A stretch of 64,000 nucleotides of DNA from Steromphala cineraria (Eukaryota > Mollusca > Gastropoda > Trochida > Trochidae). The position numbers were made by a program, and so were the translations under genes. Below are positions 11,151 through 22,487 of this stretch, piece after piece (position 1 is the stretch's first letter; each line of letters begins with the position of its first letter). The notes beneath the pieces were generated by a model. That model was not told the origin of the DNA. It did not search any database and was given only the letters and a program-made list of their open reading frames with translations. The DNA lies in NCBI GenBank assembly GCA_916613615.1, contig OU744733.1, positions 35,937,939 to 36,001,938 of the forward strand, given 5' to 3'.

Positions 11151-12305
11151 TAACTTTATCTTAATTCTGTATGTTATATATACATGAAGAAAAGATATAA
11201 AATGTGTCAAAGATGTGTGTCAAAGATGTTAAATTTCTTTTGCAATTGAGATAAAAAGTTTTGATTTAGTTTGTTTGATATATTTAAGAATGAACATAAC
11301 TATGAAATTATGGAAATTAAATAATTTTGTTTAATGAAAACAAAAATAAACTCATGTTAAGAAATTAAAGTTTGAAAGAAAATGTAATGATAACACAATC
11401 TATATATGTCCTGCACCTCTTGACCAATGACACTGACCACCGGTCAAGATAAAAGTTCTTTGAGGCAGTTTTGTTAAGATGAAACAGGCAATTGAAACTT
11501 TTGACCGTTTTTTTATCAACAAATTCTGAAATAGATATATAACAAACACATGTAAAATTATAAACTTAAGAAAAGAAATCCCCTCTTAAAACCTTTCCAT
11601 CGATTGGATATTTTTTCTTTAGCATTTAGTCCATTAAAAGAGTGCACATATCCACTCACTCAGTGGTTGATCAGGTTTCTTATAAATTAGTTTTCAATCT
11701 TCATGTTTTAAGGCAACATTTTCAGATTAAACTAATTACTGAACATTCTCCAGAGAGAAAAAAACATTTCTTAGTGTTTGCGATATCTTCACAGAACTAA
11801 ATATAGAACTAAATAAATGTAATTTACAAGCAAGTTCCACTGACAAAAGATCGTCTTGGAAGGTTATTTTCCTGTTCTAATATTTGACTTGCTGAAAGAA
11901 CTTTTCTTGAAAGTTTTGATTCACCCAAAATTAACTCATGCATTTTCTAAAAAAAGTTATCCACTAAATACAAGTTTCTGCAAAATACAACTTGCCTTTT
12001 AATTATTTGTTTAAAAAAACATCCACTAAATACAAGTTTCTACAAAATACTTTTATCTCATAGGGTACAAAATCTGATTACTAAAGTCACTGAATAAGGT
12101 GGCACATATATCAAGCAAAAGCTTTTTTCGGCCATTTTCGTCTGCACAATCTCTTAAGTTAAGGAAATATATGTTCATAGCAGATATCGCATTTTGTTAA
12201 TTGCAATATGGTTAATTTTTTTTGCATGTTCATCAGATACTTTTACTAAATTCCCCCCAAATCGCTATGGTGACTTTTACAAAAGATACCAATTATGCAA
12301 ATTCA
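11151..12305. other. AT-rich interval, no gene recognised
   Basis: It contains the second copy of the 60-bp block (11395-11455) and a short repeat of 'atccactaaatacaagtttct.caaaatac' at about 11960 and 12022. Otherwise nothing. Confidence 0.45.
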
Positions 12306-13510
12306 CTAAAAATAGAGCCATTGGCTCTGTAGCTCATCAGGCTTCATCTTTGATTTTCTTTTAGGGTGTGGCCAATATGGTTCCCACCTTTCTAGGGGCC
12401 AAAGGGTCACAAAATGTACCACTTCTTTAGAAGCCCCATTACCTAGGGATTCTCTACCCAAAATTTCTTCATTCTATGCCTTGAGAAGAAGATGAATTTT
12501 TTTTAAGTTCACCTAACCACAAACATATTTCACTATTTTCTTTGGAATATAGAAAGTCTGATCACAATATTGTCTAGTGCGTCAAAGGTGGCTACTCAAA
12601 TATGTTTAGTTTTTGTAATGAAAGCCGTTTTTCAAAGCCACTTTTGATGGACCGCTTACACCTATCTGACAACAAACAAGTGAATGCATGACTGGTCACG
12701 CCCCCAATTTGTGACGTCATAACAAGAATCAGCCTTGTTATATATACATATATCGTAACAATACCACAGGAAAAAAAACCAATAATTAACGATTTTCAGA
12801 AAATGTTTTCCATTCAGTTAGATAAATCATTTGACGATGTAACACTACTAAGCATTTGGTGTAAAAAAGATATCCACATCAATGGTAATTAAACAATTAT
12901 TTAGGCGGTATTTCAGTTGAAAAAATGATGCGTTACTCTGTATAGTCTGTTTATTACGTCACACCCGCGCGAGTTTTATGGCCCCTAACCCAGGTGGGTT
13001 TTTCACAGCTGATAAATACGCTGGTGTTTATTGGACAAATTAAAAAAAATTTAGTCCAGCTTTTATTTTTTTGAAAAATCTTTTAACGAAAATCGAGAAG
13101 TGGTAAGGTCGAGGTTAGTTGATGTTTAAGAAGGAGCCACTGGCTTTCCAACCTCAATAAAGCTATACATTTCAATATTCATAGGTCAGGGAATCCATAC
13201 TCAAGATTTCAGCTTTCTACGCCCTTTTTTTTCTGGAGAAGATGAAAATAGGATTTTAGAGTGTGGGCTCTATGGCCCTTTTTTGGGGGGGTCACAGGGT
13301 CACAAAAGTTATAAATTATAATCCTCACTTGTAAGGGAGTCTGTACATAAGAATTCAGCTTTTAACGCCTAGACGTAGATAGATAGACGAAAATAGGTTT
13401 TTAGGGCGTGGCCCCTGTGGCCTTATTAGCAGTCAAAGGATCACTAAAATTACAATTTATAATCCTCACTTGTGAAGGAGTCTACACACAAGATTTCAGT
13501 TCTTTTAATT
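12306..13510 (+). mobile_element. HINE-like element, family 3, decayed copy
   Basis: Begins 'aatagagccattggctct' then 'gtagctcatcag', the same 5' end as the better copy at 37726. Core-unit remnants ('gagaagaagatgaa', 'taggg.gtggcc...gtggcc', 'ggtcacaaaa', 'aaggagtctacacacaaga') are seen at 12360-12500 and 13190-13500. The middle (about 12570-13100) does not match the core and may be an insertion. No 3' hairpin was found. Confidence 0.6.
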
Positions 13511-13671
13511 CATGAAAACATTAGAATGCATGAACCCTATCAGTATCAAGTCATACGAAAATTTAACCAAAGCCATTATGGAAATACTCTTTGGTAGATT
13601 TTAAGAGTATATATATAATCTTGACCTGATAAAAGTGGAATGATAATTTTAACTCCCATTGTGCAAGATCT

Positions 13672-14180
13672 TTTACCTTTTAAATTTTTTTCCCACAAAA
13701 TATCCTGATAGGAATGTCCCTTTAAACCTAAAATGATCTTTCTTCCTACTCAAATGTTGTCCAAGACTCACAACATGATAGTGAGGGAGAGCTATGTCCT
13801 TAATAGAAGAGGAAATTCTGTTTTTGGTTTACAGGTCAAAGCTGTCGATTACAGCCATATTATGTCTTCATTAATAAACATCTTTCCATTCCTCACTTGA
13901 AAAAAACCTTAATGTCCTCTTGAATTAAGTTTCCACAAAATACCCCGATAAGACTGTCCCTTTAAACCTAAAATGGTTTTTCTTCCCACTCAAATTTTGT
14001 CCAAGACTCATTTGATAAACCAAAGTAGAGGATTGGTGCCCGATAGCTTTTATCAATATGATAGTGAGCTAGCTTTGCCCTTAATAGACGAGGGAATTCT
14101 GTTTTTGCTTTAGAGCTCGAAGTTGACGATTACAGCCATATTATGTCTTCATTAATAAGCATCTTTCTCTGATTCACTAA
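13672..14180. repeat. direct tandem duplication, two units of about 250 bp
   Basis: Both halves contain 'gtccctttaaacctaaaatg', 'tcttcc.actcaaat.ttgtccaagactca', 'atgatagtgag', 'gaggaaattctgttttt' and 'cgattacagccatattatgt'. The second half has about 35 extra bases ('tttgataaaccaaagtagagg...'). Each unit starts with an end resembling MITE family B ('ccacaaaata.cc.gata'). Confidence 0.75.
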
Positions 14181-14231
14181 ATCACTAAGTGACACTTGCG
14201 TATCATTACTTATGATGGATGGCTCTATTAA

Positions 14232-14510
14232 AGGGCCAGTCCTTTACAGGTATTTATTGTGGAAACAAATTCTGTTGAGCCCTCTCCTTTTCCATGTGGT
14301 CAACAAAAATGTCATCCTCATTAACATGTTTAAAACATGGTTGAGTGGGTGAGTGAGTAATTGTTTTACGCCCCTTGGGCAATATTTCAGCCATTAGCGG
14401 CGGGTAAAACATGGTTGAGCTATAATCATGGCCTAGTTGCATTTTATGCATAAACTGAAATGGCCCTTGAATATCATTTTAACAATAAATATCCCGATAG
14501 GACCCTCCCT
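14232..14510. mobile_element. MITE family B (TTAA target), carrying a mini-SINE
   Basis: Ends AGGGCCAGTCC...TATTTATTGTGGAAAC and ...AATAAATATCCCGATAGGACCCTCCCT are inverted repeats flanked by TTAA at 14228-14231 and 14511-14514. The related copy at 18956-19141 has AGGAACAGTCCTATCAGGG ends. A 59-bp SINE-tail insertion sits inside. Confidence 0.8.
14346..14404 (+). mobile_element. 59-bp mini-SINE with 15-bp target duplication
   Basis: The insert 'tgggtgagtgagtaattg...' through '...cagccattagcggcggg' is flanked by the perfect 15-bp repeat TAAAACATGGTTGAG at 14331-14345 and 14405-14419. The core 'gttttacgcc..ttgggcaatatttcagc' resembles abalone-type SINE tails. It lacks a tRNA head. Confidence 0.85.
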
Positions 14511-14695
14511 TTAAGGACCACTAAACATTTTCCAAGGCAAGCAGTGACTTGCACAAAATAGTTTAAAATTAAATCATTATGTGTCTATTGTTGCTATTTT
14601 TTTTAATTTTGAATTTTGAAACAGTTTTTAATTACTATCATCGAACAGTTATTTTAACAATTATTTTTCTTGATATAATTGTAAACAAGATGTGT

Positions 14696-14938
14696 TTGTG
14701 AAACACGAATGCCCCCGGATGCATCCTGCTCGCTGTGTCAAGGTCAAGGTCACAAGGTCAAATGTCATGGTGTCATCTGAAAGGTCTCATCACAAGGGAT
14801 CCATATGTCAAGTATCAAAGACCTAGCTCTGACCAATCAAAAGTTATGACCAAGGTTAACGTTTTTGTGGACAAACAGACAGACGGACAGACGGACAGGC
14901 GAAAAACAATATACCCCCAGAATCTCCGATTCAGGGGC
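14696..14938 (+). mobile_element. HINE-like element, family 1, copy 2
   Basis: Same 5' palindrome, ATGCCCCCGGAT motif, ACAG/ACGG microsatellite and terminal hairpin ('cccccagaatctccgattca' then ggggc) as at 7386. Flanked by A-rich TAAA/ATAAA. Confidence 0.88.
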
Positions 14939-14943
14939 ATAAA

Positions 14944-16249
14944 AAGGGTCTAAAAGGAAATCAAAAGAATGATAAAACATCAGCTGCTACGATATGTATT
15001 GTAATGTTATAAATACAAATCTGGACCCTTAATTTCTTTGTAACAACAAGAATTTGAAGAAATAAACAAATCTGGAAATGGGTTAATTGTTGAGTGAACA
15101 CTAAGCTTTAATACTAACAATGAACCTGAGCAAATAACACAAACAAGACTATTTTATGGAAAAGCAATACTCCACCTACACCCCAGTCAAGCAAGGACAT
15201 TTTTAATTTGACTGACTTAGCAGTTTAACATCAAGCCTGTTGAATTGATGAGCGTGTTGCTTTGATATGGATTATAATAATCCTCTCTTAGAAATATGGC
15301 AGTTTTAAGCCCTAGTGTTCAGCGGCCAACTGTTGATCAAACAGTAGATTTCCTCATATTTTTAACAGTTGAATGAAAGTCGATTTAAAGTTTCGTCAGA
15401 GAGCTTTTAACTGATGAGAATTTAAATTGCTAAATCAAGTCATCTATCTTGTTGTCAAAGGTAATATTTCAAAACTTTCAAATTTGCTGCAACCTTCCGT
15501 GTGTCATGCAAGTTTCAGCCTAATATTCAAAATTGCTGCAAATTTAATTGACATAGAAAATATATTTGTAATTGATAGTAATCAAATACTATCTTAGCTT
15601 TTCACTTAAGTTATCTCCTCTAATGACAGATGTTGCATGACACGAAATTTCAACAAATAATTTGTTGAAATTTGAAAGTTATTTAAAGACTCTGTCTTAT
15701 CTGGTTCCAGGCCGACGCCATGTCAGTTGGAAAATTTCACAAAAAATTGTTTTGCTGACAACACGTTAAACCCCAACTCACTCACAATAAGTGTTAGTGG
15801 GAAAATTCAGAAAAAGTGCTGTCCTTTCGGCTTTCATCAATATAACTCGTTATTAAAAGTAAACTTCATGTATTGACAGAATATTCATTCATTTACTTTG
15901 ATGAATGATAAAACAAAAACATATGTCTTGTAATGTTGTACTAGTACTTCGGCTAATTTAAGTCTAAGTAAACCTAGCCTCAATAATACTCGCTTCACTC
16001 AAGATATTGAGTCTAGCAAGATGTAGCAGCGGGTCATGTCAGCCGACCTATAGAATTGACCAATCAAGGATCGTTTTACCAAGCCGCAATAGTATGCATT
16101 CGCACTGTTTAGTCGGACATAGCTTGATGAAGTCATACAGATGAAGAAAATGAAATCATCTATAACTGTTAAGGAATCTAGGGGAGATAATCTTAGGGAA
16201 GAAACAAACTACATACCACTAAATCAATTATGGCAGTGTATGAAAAAAA
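14944..16249. other. interval without a recognised gene
   Basis: Only a short SINE-tail fragment on the minus strand near 15757-15785 ('cgttaaaccccaactcactc') stands out. Confidence 0.4.
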
Positions 16250-16400
16250 TAGAAATCTAGCTTGTCTTGAAAATTAATTGGTCAATTCCTTAAGGAAAAG
16301 TCCAGAAAAAATGTAAAAGTTACCAGTCCTGATCAAAAGTAACCAGTCCTGGCAAAAGTAGCCAGTTCAAGGACTGGCGGACGGGCTATATTTGTAACAC
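16250..16400. repeat. dispersed repeat F, copy 1
   Basis: 'attaattggtcaattcctta..ggaaaa', 'ccagtcctg' repeats and 'aaggactggcggacgggcta' recur in diverged form at 40375-40535; the last phrase also recurs near 33478. Confidence 0.6.
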
Positions 16401-16456
16401 TGATTATGAGGTATAGTTTTTTTGCTGTCTAAGAGACATACAGACAACATATCAAA

Positions 16457-16522
16457 GTGAGATTGGACCTCTTGATCCGTGGCCGTACGCGCTTAACCAC
16501 TGTGCTAATCTCACCCCCACAT
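16457..16522 (-). mobile_element. SINE tRNA-head fragment
   Basis: Minus strand reads 'gattagcacagtggttaagc' (A-box-like) and 'ggatcaagaggtcc', matching the head of the SINE at 6449-6756. The B box is not preserved. Confidence 0.55.
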
Positions 16523-17126
16523 CATATCAAGAGGGAATGCTAATAGCTCTTCATTATTTATGACCATCTACAATAGAAGGGCAAAACCTTATGTCATATC
16601 AACAACAATATAGTGTGTTAGACAACATAGTTCATGCTCTGTACATGTTCATCTACATTGGAGTTAATTATTCAGTTCATCGTGGCGCATTATCATCTTA
16701 AGTGTCTCCAAGAGACAGAATCCTGCCATAACGAGACTCACGAGACTAAAACCAATTTGGTTCAGTCTCCAAGGGGTTCGAGAGGCCAAATAGTTGGGCA
16801 ATTGGGTCGTGGTAAACAGTTTTCAAACAAACAGTTTCATCTCTGTTCTCTAGCAACATTACGTGACAACAGAGGTTATTTTAATTATTTGGGAAACTGT
16901 TAGTTATAAAGTTTTCTACTTCATCAATTTCTATATATTTTCTATACAATATATTCTTTCCAAACAGGTTTCTTATTTATTTCTTCCTACATAACTTCAG
17001 GTTCAAGTGGACCCCGGAGCACCATAATGCTATACATTTCCTGATATAGGGGTTGCAATACTACCAGTATCTTGGCACACTCCATTAACAATGATTTTTT
17101 CAAAAAATATTTGGATGAGTTAAATA
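16523..17126. other. interval without a recognised gene
   Basis: The 89-aa plus frame at 16634-16903 has no domain or splice support. Nothing else is evident. Confidence 0.4.
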
Positions 17127-18457
17127 TACTGATGGAAACGAATAAGGGAACGCTTAATTACTGTCAACTTATGTCTGGCATGTTCTGTTTGTTCGAGGCT
17201 GCGTGCATGGGGCCATTATAAACTGAAAATGTTGTTTACTTTCACTGAAAAAGGTACCGTGCACGTGAAAATTGATTTCCATGAACTTCATGCATGGCAA
17301 CGTCCATTTAATCTTCAAGGAGTCAACGAATGTCAGTGTACCTTTACCTTCAGAAATGCCAAGAGCATACCTTTCTGATAATGAGAAATGGCAGGCTATC
17401 GGGTGCATAAACAGCGGTCAATCAATATGCCTGACAGTCAGACAATTTAACAAGTCTAAAAGTGTGATTTCGCGACTGTGTACCGTCAGACAGGGAACGT
17501 AAAGATTAGACCAGGTCGTGGTCCAAAACGTAAGACAACGCCCCGAAACGACCGCCAGCTGGTGCTGCTGTTGTTACGTAACCGATTTAAATCAGCATCG
17601 AAAATAAACTCTGAGTTCAGGGCAGTAACGAGACTAAGAATTTGTGACCGTACTGTCAGAAACAGACTTAAAGCAGCAGGCTTAAAGTCACATCGTAACA
17701 CAGAGGTCTCAGAAGAGCATGGGCTACACAACATCGAGTTAGACAACTTCGACATTGGCGCAATATCATGGTCAGTGATGAGTCTAAGACTCAATTTGGA
17801 CTTCGCCGATGGTCGGATCCGCGTTTTGCGATGCCTTCGTGAACGTCACCATCAGTGCACCATCAAACAACACGATTCCTACAGGGGTGGATCTGTGATG
17901 GTATGGGGCGGCATAACCTACAACCATAGGACCAACCTTGTTCGACTTGATGGAAGGGTGACTGGTGTCCGTTACAGGGACGAAGTGTTGCAACCTGTTG
18001 TTCTTCCTTTCCGCCGTAGAGTGGGTGTAAACTTTAAGTTTCAACATGACAATGCTCGACCCCACACAGCTCACGTCAGCAGGGATTTTCTCACGCAGAA
18101 CAACGTCAGAGTGTTGCCATGGCCGTGCAAGAGTCCAGACATTAATCCCATTGAACACCTCTGGGACGTTCTTGGACATCGGTTAAGGGATCGTGATGTT
18201 CGACCCCAGACACTTGATGCCATGTTCCAGGCTCTCCAAGAAGAGTGGCGCGCAGTTCCTTGGGCTATCATCCGGAAGTTGATCCAAAGTGTTACACGAC
18301 GGTATGAAGAAGTGATCAGGAAACAGGGAGGACACACCAGATACTGAAATTTCACCTGTGGTGTACATACTTAATGAAATATACTTGATCAAAACCCATG
18401 ACAATAAACTAAATTTCACCATCAATATATGCATTCCTTTATCCATTTCCATCAGTA
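17127..18457 (+). mobile_element. Tc1/mariner element, structurally complete
   Basis: Inverted ends TACTGATGGAAACGAATAAG (left) and its near complement on the right ('ccatttccatcagta') lie between TA dinucleotides at 17125-17126 and 18458-18459. The length, 1331 bp, is normal for a Tc1-group element with one transposase gene. The inside holds a recognisable but frame-disrupted transposase, so this copy is unlikely to be autonomous, although its ends look mobilisable. Confidence 0.92.
17356..18347 (+). pseudogene. Tc1-family DD34E transposase, frame-disrupted
   Basis: This is a DNA cut-and-paste transposase that would bind the element's inverted repeats with N-terminal helix-turn-helix domains and cut with a DDE catalytic core. 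The N-terminal HTH region (MPRAYLSDNEKWQAIG...) is read in frame 1 until about 17480. The second DNA-binding region (GRGPKRKTT..., then LRICDRTVRNRLKAAGLKSH) is in another frame. The first catalytic Asp (SDES, codon 17777-17779) is in a third frame. The second Asp (HDNARPHTA, 18048-18050) and the Glu (SPDINPIEHLWD, 18153-18155) are back in the second frame with 34 residues between them. At least three shifts separate these blocks, so no intact enzyme is encoded. The C terminus ends at 18347 at about the usual distance from the right inverted repeat. Confidence 0.9.
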
Positions 18458-18459
18458 TA

Positions 18460-18864
18460 TATGTGTGAGAATTAACTTATAGCAAGTTTGATGTTTTCGA
18501 AAATTTCAGGTTTTAGGAGAGGTTGTTATGTGAAAATAAAATCCTATCTTAGTTTTGAGCACCAACATTGCGACTTTATCAATATTTTATGTATCATTAT
18601 CGTATCGTTTAAACATTACAATTTATCGTTAAACATGTATCCCTGTATCATTAAACAGCTTATTATTTGATGTGTTATCAGGAAAGTACCAACCTGAACA
18701 ATAACATTCTGTTCCTAAAACTAGAGTTCCTTCACAAAAGCGTTGCACACATATCTTGTAGAAGAATGATTCAAATTTAAATTCAGGAAGATTTATGGAT
18801 ACAAATGAGGAATAAATGTTGTAAACTCTCACAAATAAAGGATACTGCAAAACTTTTAAAATAT
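18460..18864. other. AT-rich interval, no gene recognised
   Basis: No recognisable feature was found. Confidence 0.4.
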
Positions 18865-18873
18865 CAAGCATTT

Positions 18874-18935
18874 ATGTGAGTGAGTGAGTTATATTTTAAC
18901 TTCACTGGGGGAATATTTCAGCCATTAGCGATGTA
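18874..18935 (+). mobile_element. mini-SINE, second copy, with target duplication
   Basis: 'gtgagtgagtgagttatatt' through 'ggggaatatttcagccattag' matches the 59-bp insert at 14346-14404. The flanking 9-bp direct repeat CAAGCATTT lies at 18865-18873 and 18936-18944. Confidence 0.75.
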
Positions 18936-18955
18936 CAAGCATTTGACTCGGTTAA

Positions 18956-19141
18956 AGGAACAGTCCTATCAGGGTATATATTGTGGAAACAAAACATAAG
19001 GGTTCATTTCAGTTTATACATATAATGGCATTAGTACATGTAACACAACAAGTTTATAGACAAGTTGATTTGACAACTTGATAAAGAGGAGAGTACAAAC
19101 AAATTTTGTTTCCACAAAAATTACCCGATTGGACTGTCCCT
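18956..19141. mobile_element. MITE family B, copy 2
   Basis: AGGAACAGTCCTATCAGGG...ATATTGTGGAAACAAA on the left and TTTGTTTCCACAA...CCGATTGGACTGTCCCT on the right form inverted ends. TTAA flanks are at 18952-18955 and 19142-19145, and the right TTAA is also the left flank of the adjacent family A copy. Confidence 0.85.
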
Positions 19142-19145
19142 TTAA

Positions 19146-19504
19146 AGGGGCAGTAGCACGTTTTTTGATAATTTTATATTTCAAATGTTTCACTGATGAT
19201 TGTAAGTTAATGCTAAAGGTATTATTTTGACAGTGTCAAAAATATCATTACACAAGCCAATTATCCATAGTCAAAGGACAAAGTTGAAAATTCACATAAA
19301 ATCCATTGGCGGCCATTTTTGTGTGAACACCTTTAATTCATTTTTGTAAGAAAAAGGAATCGCATGGTTAAACTTTACTTTCTATATTTGAATTATTACT
19401 GTTTCATTTAGTTTAATTAAATACATTGTCTTTTAATTGGAAACATTAATTTTCATTTTCCTGACATCACCTTTTATTCCCCCTAAAAACGTTCTTCTGC
19501 CCCT
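19146..19504 (-). mobile_element. MITE family A, copy 3
   Basis: Family A ends with TTAA at 19142-19145 and 19505-19508. It directly abuts the MITE B copy. Confidence 0.9.
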
Positions 19505-19770
19505 TTAACCTTCACATTGAACCTGCTCATATAAAGCCACATTCCAAGTATATTTCTGACAAAATAATAATCTTCTTCGGGGATCCAATTACCATCATGA
19601 TTGTTCCGTCTTAATGAAGTGACAAGAAACCATTGAAAGCAATAATTATCCACTAAGGTTTGGAAAATCTTTACTGAATGAGCCACTCCGTGATTTTCAC
19701 ACACATCACAAACATATTGTTTTGCTTTGAAACAAACGTAGTTGGCATCATTATATTTATATGAAGTCAA
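19505..19770 (-). other. unassigned reading frame truncated by MITE A
   Basis: A minus-strand frame of about 88 codons starts at ATG 19768-19770 and continues open into the MITE at 19504. It is rich in Cys, Trp and aromatic residues (CDVCENHG, NYCFQWFLVTSLRR, IPEEDYYFVRN). In this AT-rich context such a stop-free run could be an exon or transposon fragment interrupted by the MITE. I recognise no family; its start region overlaps a short local duplication. Treat as a candidate only. Confidence 0.3.
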
Positions 19771-19970
19771 AACATTTCACATATTTATCCCAAAATGGTA
19801 ATTATAGGATTAATTCTTGTTTTCAATAAAACTTGTTACAGTCATTTAAATTATTCGTCAAGGCCAATTTCACATCTCTATTTTTTCATAATGATATGAA
19901 GTCAAAACATCTCACATATTCATCCCAAAATGATAATTTTAGGATTAATTCTTGTTTTCAATAAAAATCC
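19758..19970. repeat. local tandem duplication, about 70-bp blocks 134 bp apart
   Basis: 'atgaagtcaaaacat.tcaca' through 'ggattaattcttgttttcaa' occurs at about 19759-19830 and 19896-19962. Confidence 0.8.
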
Positions 19971-20039
19971 ATTAACATTCATAAATATTTGTCATAGATA
20001 TCTCCAATTTACATTTTTACTCTTTATATACTTTACCTT

Positions 20040-20748
20040 TTAAACATTATCAACTGGAAACCTTGATACTTATCGACCCTATTAATAAAGATTGGCACAC
20101 GTGACCCCGAACAGCTCACAGAGTGGTTCTTTAATTATTCACTTAACTTCACTGAACTTATGTACTTTTTCCCCTAGCTGTGACAAGCCCTTCCAGGAGT
20201 ACTTGGTTGGATAAAAGACAAAAAAGTTTTAATCAAGAAATATTCCAATGTAATTACCAAAGTTGTCCGACAGCTGACGATTGCGAATGATGAAGTACCA
20301 ATTACTCAAAAAGCTGTTGGTCTTATTGACAGATTGCTACCAGATTAGGACAATCTGATTCAAAGTTCAAAATGAGAATCCAGAGTAATTTTCTTGTTGA
20401 ACTTTTCATAATACTAATATTTTTCATAATACTAATATTGTCTCTAATTTGAAAACTCAAGATTGATGCGAAATTCTTATGTCACTGTTAATCAATATTG
20501 TGTCAGCTCTCAGCTGTGCCATTAACCCGGCCTCTACCCTTGAACCAGGTAGATCTCAAAGGTAATCAAAATGGTGACGGACATTCTTGGTTTTGTACCG
20601 AACCGAGGGTTAAACATTATCAACTGGAAACCTTGATACTTATCGACCCTATTGATAAAGATTGGCACACGTGACCCCGAACAGCTCACAGAGTGGTTCT
20701 TTAATTATTCACTTAACTTCACTTAACTTATGTACTTTTTCTCCTAGC
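20040..20748. repeat. pair of ~137-bp direct repeats 572 bp apart
   Basis: 20040-20176 and 20612-20748 are nearly identical: 'aaacattatcaactggaaac', 'gattggcacacgtgaccccg', 'acagctcacagagtggttct' and 'tatgtactttttcycctag'. Both copies end at the same pyrimidine-rich 'ctag' resembling a 3' splice site, after which the sequences diverge. Confidence 0.85.
20184..20348 (+). other. possible terminal exon fragment, unassigned
   Basis: Just after the acceptor-like 'tttttcccctag' (AG at 20175-20176) a frame of 54 codons runs to TAG at 20346-20348. It includes the Lys/Val/Ile-rich stretches GWIKDKKVLIKKYS and KVVRQLTIANDEV, ending LIDRLLPD. The composition looks protein-like, but a stop (20181-20183) lies between the acceptor and this frame, so a different acceptor (for example the AG at 20186-20187) would be needed. 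I recognise no family. It could equally be a relic of a mobile element. Confidence 0.22.
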
Positions 20749-21467
20749 CGCAATACGTACGGAACCAAACCTTAAGCGTACCGTTTCACCCCTAGCACTA
20801 CCCCGCCCCCTTCCAACATTTTATCACTATCATGTTGTGTACATTAAAAAAAATTAATATGAGTTGTCATGAGAGATCATTTTTGATTTACAAACATTTA
20901 TCATGATCACAACATGTGTAGTCTTTGAATCAATATAAAAGAATCATAGAAATACTAAGATCATCAATCAATCCACAGAAATTTCATATTAAAATGTTTT
21001 TGTATGCCTTTAATTGATAACATTTACTAAGACGTAGATACTGCTCCGGTCATCTTGCTGACAAATGGACGTTCTGTTTCATGGGTAAATTTTTTTAACA
21101 TTGAAATGTCATATAAGTACTTATTGGTCACTACACCGTGAAGATATTTGATGAACAATTCTCTGATGCGATACCGCTGCTGCCATAGTCAAGTGAGAAA
21201 GCAAACAGCCAATCAGATTTATAGTATTATCCACTAAGATGCGTTCCAACATAGTCATGCTTAAAGTGACACAGAGTATCTTTCTTAAAATTTTATTTGG
21301 TTTTGATAAGCTACAAATTATCTCATATGCAGATTGAAGTTCATATCTCATCACTGGACTTGCAAATATATCCATTTTTCCATAATATCTCTAAAATGCT
21401 TTACTTTAAGGAAAAATCAAGAAAACATCTCAAATACGTTTGAAATTCGAAGTTAATCTACCTATTA
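20749..21467. other. interval without a recognised gene
   Basis: Short frames only; no repeat was recognised. Confidence 0.4.
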
Positions 21468-21641
21468 CAGTAGAACTCGGATAAAACGTACTCCAAGGGA
21501 CAAACGAATTTAGTTCGCTATATCCGGTGTTCGCTATACGCATATAATTTAAATGATATTATATAGGGACGGGACTTGAAAATTTGTTCGCTATATCCGA
21601 ATGTTCGCTATATCCGTGTTCGCTATATCCGTGTTCTACTG
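21468..21641. mobile_element. MITE family C, copy 2
   Basis: CAGTAGAACTCGG...GTGTTCTACTG with TA at 21466-21467 and 21642-21643. It contains three to four repeats of 'ttcgctatatccg'. The 106-aa minus frame nearby is not credible as a gene. Confidence 0.85.
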
Positions 21642-21643
21642 TA

Positions 21644-22487
21644 GTTACAAAACCTAGTTGAACACTATCGAATCGAATATATCTTCCTGTCAGCTTATGA
21701 CAAGGTTTCAAAATTACGTTTGGCGAATTTGCACGCGCCACTCGAGCCACATTGTCCGGTTTTCGATCAATATCCCGACTAAGAATGGCCTTATTTTTCG
21801 CTCTAATGTATCGATTGACCTTTAACTTGTTATTTTCACCAACAGTTAGTGGTTCCCGATGTAATAACATTGATTTCAAACTTTGACATATGTGATCCTA
21901 TCAACATACTCTGCGTCTCTTTAAATGTAGTGCTCTCATTGGATAATTCTAGAAACTGATGCCAGGGAATTTGATTTGGCCATCATAGAGATGCAAGAAT
22001 ACATTTGGCAAGTCCAATAAAATTTTAACAATTTCATCGAATCATCTCCGCATGACCAATTCTAACACTAGAAATTTCAGCCAAGTTATGGAGTAAATGG
22101 TATCTTCCATAAATGTTAATCTGGCTTTGAAAAGTGCAAAAAAAAACATGCTCAGTTGAGTTCAAAATTACTTTTTATCCGTGGCTTCACAGTTAAATAT
22201 TTTTTATACTAAATTTAAACCTATTCTTTGATGTGGTTTGATTACAGTTTCACATTCTTGAAAAGATTAGCACTGTCATGGTAATTTCAGCAACTGTCCC
22301 ACATTATGATAGAAAAACACAACTGTTAGAAATGTTTGAGCGAGTGAACGAATGATCTGTAATTAAGCGCCTTTTGCATTAGTTCAACCATTAGCAGGGA
22401 GTTATTTGACTCCAAAAATATACACTACATCACATGAAGTTTGCATTTTTATTTGAGTCAGTGAATTATTGTTAAGCGGCAAATTAT
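21644..22487. other. interval without a recognised gene
   Basis: A possible decayed SINE tail lies near 22330-22400 ('gagcgagtgaacgaatgat', 'ttcaaccattagcagg'). Otherwise nothing. Confidence 0.4.
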
